The notes below the pieces were generated by a model. It searched no databases. It was not told the origin of the DNA and was given only the letters and a program-made list of their open reading frames with translations. DNA of 64,000 nt from Linanthus parryae (Eukaryota > Streptophyta > Magnoliopsida > Ericales > Polemoniaceae), in contig JALGPY010000007.1 in the NCBI GenBank assembly GCA_023055425.1, forward strand, positions 15,324,001 to 15,388,000, written 5' to 3'. Shown in pieces: positions 55,409 to 64,000 of this stretch. Made by a program: the position numbers and the translations under genes. Numbering within the stretch: the first letter of the stretch is position 1; each line of letters begins with the position of its first letter.

Positions 55409-58400
55409 TGTCACATCCTCCTCTCGCCAATCCCGATTAGCGCTGATAAAAACTTACGTTAACGGGAGGAGGGCGCGACACGCCAGTGCGACCTTGACTC
55501 GTCGAGAGGCTAAATAAGTAATTTATAAAAATCATGATCGAAAGATTGTATTTGAAAAAGTTTGCAGAAGCGTAAATAACAATTTACTTGGGGTCGTCTT
55601 GATAAACAATTTGAATTGTAAAAGTTGCTAAAAATAAATAAAGTTTGAACATGGAAGTAATAAATCAATATCGTTTAGCCATCTCGACTCATAACGTATA
55701 CATAGCATAAGTCGGGAAATATTCTAGGTATCATACAATGGCTCATACAAAGTCTTATATATACATAATTACACAACTTATACATTTTTAGGACAATCCC
55801 CAACAAGTACATAATCACTTATAGTCATCTAACATATCTGCAACATATGAGCACACAAGCGTCACCAAGCACGTTGTCACATATCAACTTAACACCTTTA
55901 TACTTCTTGCCTTTTATGTGTCCTTAAAACCTGAAAAAAGGTAACGCGAAAGGGTGAGCTCAACTAGCTCAGTGAGTTACATCTACGCCCCTCCGTAGGT
56001 TTGGAAAATTAAAATGGCTAACTTTCTATGGAGCATCATGAACATAATTCATAGTCATACATACATATACTTGTGAAACTTGAAAGATCATGGCATACAT
56101 AAAACATAACTTGTATCATAAAGAAGGCGTAACGTAAAGCATAACTTGAGTCATGAGAAATCATATTGTTCCAAGTAGAAGCTTGCTTAATTCGTCTCAC
56201 GTGGAGACCATAACGTACTTGAACATACTTGCTTATGGCCCGTGTAACTTTCGTGACTTAACGTAACGTAACGTAGGGACATGTCCATCGCGACGGCTCG
56301 TGAGGCGACACGTTTCCTGCTTATATTGCCCCGGCAAAAGGGCTGTAGCCTGCCTATACCCGACAGGGGGTTTCACTCTGGTAACCGTGGCCTTTCTGAA
56401 AACGTGTTTTAACTTATGAAACATTCATTTTTCTTTGTTAGCTTCCATGGGGCATAAACATTTTACTTGAGTAAAGAATACATACATACATAATACTAGG
56501 GACGACATGAACATACATAAACTTTTAAGAAACATGAGGGTAGGTACAAACTTCGGGAGGTAGGGTACTCACCTTGCGAGCTTAATCCAATTATTTGATT
56601 CTTCTAAGTCCAATTTCAAACAACTTAAGCATGTTAGCTCTAACTCCAACTTCATATAGGTCGCAAAGAATGCTACAAATAACTCATAAAATCACTTCGC
56701 ATTAATTCAATCAAAGCATAGCACATGCATACATCTCTAAGATGCATATGGACTAACTTTTCCTATATTCACATACTTCATGTACCTTCTATTATTTATT
56801 GGATGTAAATGAGATGTCTAATGCAATACATAAATGCAAGATGACATATTATGAGCTAAAAATGAAACTTACATAAACTAGCTTGACAAACTTGCTTACT
56901 TTCATGTAACCTTGTAACTTATGAACATATAAATTATAACACCTTAAAATATACATATTTAGTCACATGCATGCTTATTTTCATGTCATTTCATGGATTG
57001 GAGGTACAAGAAATTGATTACCAACATGGCATAAAATATGTCAAGCAACTAGCAAAATTCAGATTTGACACACTTTAGTACTTTTATTATTACTTACAAT
57101 CTTGAGATTCTTTTGGCATAAAACCAACTGGAAATAATAGTAGACACATATAGCTTTGAAACGGTACAAAAAACGCCCAAAACCGAGTTCATATGAGTGA
57201 GTTATGACCCTCTAAAGTTGGGTCAAAACTTTTACCCGAGAGCAGATTTTTCTATCCGAAAATCCATGTTTCTTCTTTCATTTTCTTCAAAAATTTTCCA
57301 AGAAAATTATGCCTCTAGCCCCAATTAAGACCCCTATGACATATATGCAAGAGAATTCAACACATAACATGAATATAAATTGTAAAACATGATTTGCACT
57401 ACTAGGTGATCTTGCTTTCTAATTTCTTTCATGCATGTGTTTAGATCATGAAGATGGTGATGAATCAAGAATATGCAACTAGAAATTCACCATATAAATA
57501 CATAATGATCTTTCAATGAATAAAATCATGTCTAAGAGAAGTAGACTTGAAATTTATTTCATCAAATTAAGAAACAGCAACTATCAAAACTTAGATTTTG
57601 ACATGCATGTATGTAAATCATGGAGATTGTGATGAATCATGAGCATGCTTCCATATATACACCATGCTATCACACAAATGAGATGATTCATGCTAAAACT
57701 TGTCTTAAGAATGATTAATTCCTAACATGCAAGTAGAAATTTTTCATGGAATCATAAGAATGACATGTGAAGAATCAAAATCATGATGTATATGCAATGA
57801 CTTAAACTTACCCATCATACTCATGAAGCTCTTGAGAAGGGTTATGGAGAATTGATGATTAATGACTCCTAGGGGCTTCAATGTCGAAGAAGATGCTCAA
57901 AACTTGATACCCACTTGATATACTAACACCCAAGATGGGTTTCCATCAATTAAAACCTCAAAAGTCCAATATTGGACCATGTTTTTGGAGGGTCAACGGT
58001 CAAGTCCGAAAATTGGTGAGAAAGAAGTACAATGGAAGACAGTACATCTCTAGAAAGGGAGTTGGGGATTTAAAATGTGGAAGACATGCATGTGCATGGA
58101 GGGACATGTGTATGGAGGGAGAGAGTGACACTTTTATGGAGTGGTGATAAGTGGTGAGTGAGTGACGGCAGGTGGCAAGACATAAGGGAGACATGTGGTG
58201 AGTCTTTGAGAGTTATTTGGTGTAACAATTGTACCAACAATAGTATTTGATGCGATTCTAAATTCGACACATACATGAACTTGGCTACGTATATGATACA
58301 TATAGGGAAACTACCACTTAGTACTTGTATGCATAAACAATTGCATTCAATTTTCAATTCTTCTCATGCACTATTCAAATTTATTTTTGGTTTACAATTT

Positions 58401-58732
58401 ACACTAAAGGCACTAGTAATTAGCAACTTAACAACCAACAATTAACTTTCACCGAAACTAGTCATTTAATCTAAATAGTCACATAATTCATTATAACATA
58501 TTTTGCAAGATAAAACTTGAATAATTTTGCATGAGTTAATAGTCAAAATTTAACATGCTATTCTACACATAACATGCATTTAATCTAACAATGCATTCAA
58601 CTCTAGTTTATCTACACATAACATGCTATTCTTAATTTTGCATGAGTTAATAGTCAAAATTTAAATGACATATTAACGTATAATCACATATTATTAACGT
58701 GTTAACATGACTTAGAAGTGTCGGTTATTACA
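55409..58732 (-). mobile_element. LARD LTR 2 (chimeric middle LTR)
   Basis: 3,324 bp. Positions 55409-55947 carry the variants of LTR 3, and positions from 56008 to 58732 carry those of LTR 1. The switch lies within an identical 60-bp stretch. Confidence 0.9.
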
Positions 58733-59387
58733 TTATCCCTACCTTATAAAGAATTCGTCCTCGAATTCGCTTAACGCATTTCTAACATGAGTGAAATCAT
58801 ATAAGATTCTAACTAATATGACATCAATGCACAACTTACCCTTTTAGGTCGTCTTACCCTTTAACTCGGGATAGCAAATGGATCAAGCCTGTCACGCTTA
58901 CGAGAGGGAACAATACGCAGTGTCGTCACACTTTGTACCGCTCCATCAAGCTCGTAATTGTTTCAGAAGTCCCCGTTCGACCGCACAGCATAGCGGGAAC
59001 AACTTATACCATCATAATGATATAACTGCTCGTCCAACTTGCACATGTAGCGGACGAAACACTTGACATTCGCACATCGACTGAACTTTCGACATGCTCA
59101 TATTACAATTAATTTACATACTAACATGCATATTACATGGAAATCACTTATCGGACATAAAACATACATGACATGCATAAGTCACACATAATACAACACA
59201 TAATTTATATGCTCAATTGGTAAATATAAGAATAAAAACATACTTCAAGCACATAAATTGGATATAACATAACGTGTAATGACATAACATAACAAACATT
59301 TTTTTACAACTTTATTTTTGACATGAAAATCACACTTGTCGCATACACACTCCAATTAGAACATCCAATGACACAGTTCAAAGCATG

Positions 59388-59456
<69 letters not shown>

Positions 59457-60135
59457 AACATCATGCATAATCATGAAACATAGCGTACTTAGATTCAATA
59501 ATCCTCATGTAACATGTGCATGCATTTACACATCATTAACACCTTGCATACATGAAAGAGTCATGATAGCATATGGATCACATAACACACTTATCATACA
59601 ATAAACCTTCATAACATAACCTTTCAAATATCCCGTTTATCACATTACTTAGGCAAATATTCAAGAAATTATAACCATGTAACTATACTTATCCACGAAC
59701 CCTTAACATAAACATATTCCTTATCTTGTTCATATGAGACATGCTCGTAGCATAAACATTCTCTTGAAATTTACATTCATTTTTCGTATCTTAGTCATGA
59801 TCAAAGAAAGTAAAACAATCAACATGCATAAGACATATTCATGTATCTAAAAGAAATCAAGTTAACTTCGACCATGATCTTGCATAACAACTTCAACAAA
59901 ATTCTCTAAAACATTTAAATAGACACTTAGATACATAAGTTACATAGAAATCTATATTATCATGAAATCTAACTTACATTTATTAGACCTTATATGTACT
60001 AGCGTCATGCTAACATAACATAGAATCATACACACCACATACATACACTTACATGTTCACACAAGTAAGCACATAATAGGCTCCTAAGGTTTACTAATCT
60101 TAGGTATCTATAACCTAATGCTCTGATACCAAAAA
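58733..60135 (-). mobile_element. LARD internal domain 2, non-coding
   Basis: Nearly identical to internal domain 1, differing mainly in the length of the (TA)n tract. It has the same primer-site remnant (CTCTGATACCA, 60121-60131) and the same purine tract. Confidence 0.88.
59389..59453. repeat. (TA)n microsatellite, unit 2
   Basis: About 32 TA units, 16 bp longer than in unit 1. This accounts for most of the period difference (4,711 versus 4,727 bp). Confidence 0.97.
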
Positions 60136-62877
60136 TGTCACATCCTCCTCTCGCCAATCCCGATTAGCGCTGATAAAAACTTACGTTAACGGGAGGAGGG
60201 CGCGACACGCCAGTGCGACCTTGACTCGTCGAGAGGCTAAATAAGTAATTTATAAAAATCATGATCGAAAGATTGTATTTGAAAAAGTTTGCAGAAGCGT
60301 AAATAACAATTTACTTGGGGTCGTCTTGATAAACAATTTGAATTGTAAAAGTTGCTAAAAATAAATAAAGTTTGAACATGGAAGTAATAAATCAATATCG
60401 TTTAGCCATCTCGACTCATAACGTATACATAGCATAAGTCGGGAAATATTCTAGGTATCATACAATGGCTCATACAAAGTCTTATATATACATAATTACA
60501 CAACTTATACATTTTTAGGACAATCCCCAACAAGTACATTATCACTTATAGTCATCTAACATATCTGCAACATATGAGCACACAAGCGTCACCAAGCACG
60601 TTGTCACATATCAACTTAACACCTTTATACTTCTTGCCTTTTATGTGTCCTTAAAACCTGAAAAAAGGTAACGCGAAAGGGTGAGCTCAACTAGCTCAGT
60701 GAGTTACATCTACGCCCCTCCGTAGGTTTGGAAAGTCAAAATGGCTAACTTTCCCATAGATCATCATGAACATAATCCTTGGTCATACATACATATACTT
60801 GTGAAACTTGAAAGATCTTGGCATTCATAAAACATAACTTGTATCATAAAGAAGGCGTAACGTAAAGCATAACTTGAGTCATGAGAAATCATGTTCCAAG
60901 TAGGAACCTTGCTTAATTCATTTCACGTTGAGACAATAACGTACTTGAACATACTTGCTTATTTTCTTATCTTATGGCCCGTGTAACCTTCGTGACTTAA
61001 CATAACGTAACATAGGGACATGTCCATCGCGACGGCTCGTGAGGCGACGCGTTGCCTGCTTATATTGCCCCGGAAAAAGGGTCGTAGCCTGCCTATACCC
61101 GTCAGGGGGTTTCACTCTGGTAACGGTGGCCTTTCTGAAACGTGTTTTATCTTATGAAACATTCATTTTTCTTTGTTAGCATCCATGGGGCATGAACATT
61201 TTACTTGAGTAAAGAAAACATACATACATAATACTAGGGACGACATGAACATACATAAACTTTGAAGAAACATAAGGGTAGGTACAAACTTCGGATGGTA
61301 GGGTAAGTCACCTTGCGAGCTTAATCCAATTATTTGATTCTTCTAAGTCCAATTTTAAATAACTTAAGCATGTTAGCTCTAACTCCAACTTCATATAGGT
61401 CGCAAAGAACGCTACAAATAACACATATAATCACTTAGCATTAATTCAATCAAAGCATAACACATGCATACATCTCTAAGATGCATATGAACTAACTTTT
61501 CCTATATTCACATACTTCATGTACCTTCTATTCTTTATTGGATGTAAATGAGATGTCTAATGCAATACATAAATGCCAGATGACATATTATGAGCTAAAA
61601 TGAAACTTACATAAACTAGCTTGACAAACTTGCTTACTTTCATGCAACCTTCTAACTTATGAGCTTATAAATTACAACACCATAAAATAGACATATTTAA
61701 TCACACGCATGCTTATTTTAATGCCATTCATGGATTGGAGGTACAAGAAATTGATTACCAAACATGGCATAAAATATGTCAAGCAACTAGCGAAATTCAG
61801 ATTTGGCACACTTTTGTATTTTCAATATTACTGAAAATCTAGAGATTCTTTTGGCATAAAACCAACTGGAAATGATAGTAGACACATATAGCTTTGAAAC
61901 GGTACAAAAAAAGCCCAAAACCGAGTTCATATGAGTAAGTTATGACCCTCTAAAGTTGGGTCAAAACTTTTACCCAATAGCAGATTTTTCTGTCCGAAAA
62001 TTCATGTTTCTTCTTTCATGTTCTTCAAACTTTTTCAAAGAAAATCATGCCTCTATCCCCAATTAATACCCCTAAGACATATATGCAATAGAATTCAACA
62101 CATAACATGAATATAAATAATAAAACATGATTTGCACTACAAGGTGATCTTGCTTTCTAATTTCTTCCATGCATGTGTTTAGATTATGAAGATTGTGATG
62201 AATCAAGAATATGCAACTAGAAATTCACCATAGAAACACTTAATGATCTTTCAAGGAATAAAATCATGTCTAAGAGAAGAAGACTTGATTTTTTTTTTCA
62301 TAAAATTAAGAAGTAGCAACTATCAAAACTTAGATTTTGACATGCATGTATGTAAATCATGGAGATTGTGATGAATCAAGAGCATGCTCCCATATATACA
62401 CCATGCTATCACACAAATGAGATGATCCATGCTAAACTTGTCTTAAGAAGGATGAATTCCTATCATGCAAGTAGAAATTTTTCATGGAATCATAAGAATG
62501 ACATGTGAAGAATCAAAATCATGATGTATATGCAATGACTTAAACTTACCAATCATACTCATGAAGCTCTTGAGAAGGGTTATGGAGAATTGATGTTTAA
62601 TGACTCCTAGGGGTTTCAATATTGAAGAAGATGCTCAAAACTTGATACCAACTTGATATACTAACACCCAAGATGGATTTCCATCAATTAAAACCCCAAA
62701 AATCCAATATTTGGACCATGTTTTATGAGGGTCAATGGGCAAGTCCGAAAATTGGTGACAAAGAAGTGCAATGGAAGACATTACATCTCTAGAAAGGGAG
62801 TTGGAGATTTAAAATGTGGAAGACATGCATGTGCATGGAGGGACATGTGTATGGAGGGAGAGAGTGACACTTGTATG

Positions 62878-63830
62878 CAAAGTTTTAAAAACCGGACCGG
62901 TCATCGAACCGGTGAGGCACCGGTTTATGGTCGGACCGGTTCAATCCCACGTTTATTTAATTATATATTTTATTATTATTTATACAAAAAATAATAGACG
63001 TACTGAAAAATAGCAAAAAGTGCTTGAATATTTCAATTTGAATCTCATTTAGTGTTGTAATTTTTTCTCAAAAAAATATTTAGTGTTGCAATATTTTTAT
63101 AATAATAACTTGGTATGTTTTTTTTTAAAAATTAACCTTCATAAAGAAATTGTTGGTAATACCAGTACTCAGCTTGTATAGCCGAAGTAGGGCAACAATG
63201 GATATATGAAATGACATAAACCCCGAAATTATGCTTGGACATAATGTGAGCAGGGTCATTTCCGTCATTACGGATTTGATATATATCCACCACTAGCTGT
63301 CTTCGCCCTTCACCAGACATTTCACTTTTGGACAAAATATTATCGTTTCAAAGCAACCACCGTTCTTTTCTTTCTCTCACCCATTGCACTAAGTGACTCT
63401 GAATTCGATTCGAAGGGAGATCAAAACAGCCAGCGAGATTGATCGGTTCCCTCAAGACCCAAGCTTCTGCAACCGTATAATCCTCCGTATAAAGAACAGG
63501 GGTGGCGAACACAAGCACAAAGTCGCCGGAGTGACTCCTGATCTCACAATTCCGACGAAGTAGCAACTGTCAGTGTTATTTTTTTTACTCGACGGCGCCT
63601 CACATCTAATCGGTTCAATCTGGCAATAACTTTTTTTTTCCGATTAATTGAAAACCGTCCGGTTTTCAACCCGACCGGTTCACCGGTTGGACCGCAAAAC
63701 CGGCCGTTTTTTGACCGGTCTTGACCGGTTTTTGCATTTCCGGTCTATTCTTCGAACCGAACAGGTCACTGGCCGGTTCACCGGTCTGACCGGTCGAACC
63801 GGCCGGTCCGGTCCGGTTTTTAAAACTATG
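62878..63830. mobile_element. Non-autonomous hAT-type element
   Basis: The 953-bp element has TIRs CAAAGTTTTAAAAACCGGAC and, inverted, CATAGTTTTAAAAACCGGAC. A perfect 8-bp target duplication CTTGTATG flanks it (62870-62877 and 63831-63838). Subterminal regions are dense in ACCGGT/CCGGTT motifs. The uninterrupted site is visible in LTR 1 (about 53419) and LTR 2 (about 58128), which confirms both boundaries. No hAT transposase is present. Confidence 0.95.
63132..63566 (-). pseudogene. Possible RNase H-like fragment inside the hAT element
   Basis: Minus-strand frames give RSHSGDFVLVFATPVLYTED, VAEAWVLREPINLA and SHLVQWVRE (63566-63348), then QLVVDIYQIRN (63335-63132). The pattern of charged start, AEAWAL-type helix and late Ser-Leu-Val resembles the RNase H-like domain found in plant LINEs and related host proteins. 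Stops and a frame change break it. It is probably captured debris. Confidence 0.4.
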
Positions 63831-64000
63831 CTTGTATGGAGTGGTGACAAGTGGTGAGTGAGTGAGGGCAAGTGGCAAGACATGCGGGAGACATGTGGTG
63901 AGTCTTTGAGAGTTATTTGTGTACCAATTGTACCAACTATAGTATTTGATGCGATTCTAAATTCGACACATATATGAACATGGCTACGTATATGATACAT

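Larger units (their letters stand above)
60136..64000 (-). mobile_element. LARD LTR 3, interrupted by a hAT-type element and cut by the window end
   Basis: The first 600 bp match LTR 2 almost perfectly. From about 60735 on it diverges by many substitutions and small indels. Homology resumes after the 953-bp insertion (62878-63830) and runs to the window end. Confidence 0.88.

Overview
This is eukaryotic, plant nuclear DNA. The genes have many GT-AG introns, and the proteins are plant families: an SSRP1 subunit of FACT, a double-AP2 transcription factor and an Amb a 1-type pectate lyase. Most of the rest is LTR retrotransposons, with TIR transposons and LINE debris. The families suggest a eudicot; I cannot name the species from sequence alone. 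All coordinates, splice sites and repeat boundaries were read by eye; no search was run.

Layout. 262-1880: a non-autonomous MULE with a perfect 9-bp target duplication. 2489-4958 (+): a three-exon secreted pectate lyase, 421 aa. 6021-12710 (-): a complete 16-exon SSRP1 gene, 644 aa, with TATA and E2F-like motifs upstream and one GC-AG intron. 13013-14642 (-): a decayed LINE. 15644-16009: an intact 366-bp TRIM. 16445-35959: a nest of transposons inside one another. An old LTR contains a non-autonomous copia-like element, which contains a very young Tat-type Ty3/Gypsy element (18820-34303), which contains a solo LTR. The Tat element has near-intact gag-pro and pol on the minus strand. On the opposite strand, between pol and the 3' LTR, it carries a five-exon gene of 1325 codons with a plant mobile domain.

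36106-38449 and 44227-47350 are two related Gag-only copia-like elements (TR-GAG type). They flank a five-exon WRI1/ADAP-like double-AP2 gene (40840-42501, +) that has a 9-nt microexon and a triplicated splice-acceptor segment in its last intron. A diverged copy of this gene's upstream region lies at 47440-49615, split by a 5'-truncated LINE. A third LINE remnant is at 49797-50640 (+). From 50698 to the window end the DNA is LTR-internal-LTR-internal-LTR of a large non-coding retrotransposon derivative in 4.7-kb periods. The middle LTR is a chimera of the outer two, which records an unequal crossover. The last LTR carries a hAT-type insertion (62878-63830).

The three cellular genes are unrelated (cell-wall degradation, chromatin, transcriptional regulation) and show no functional linkage. 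The most interesting items are the antisense plant-mobile-domain gene in the Tat element, the crossover record in the 4.7-kb repeat, and the structural features of the AP2 locus.
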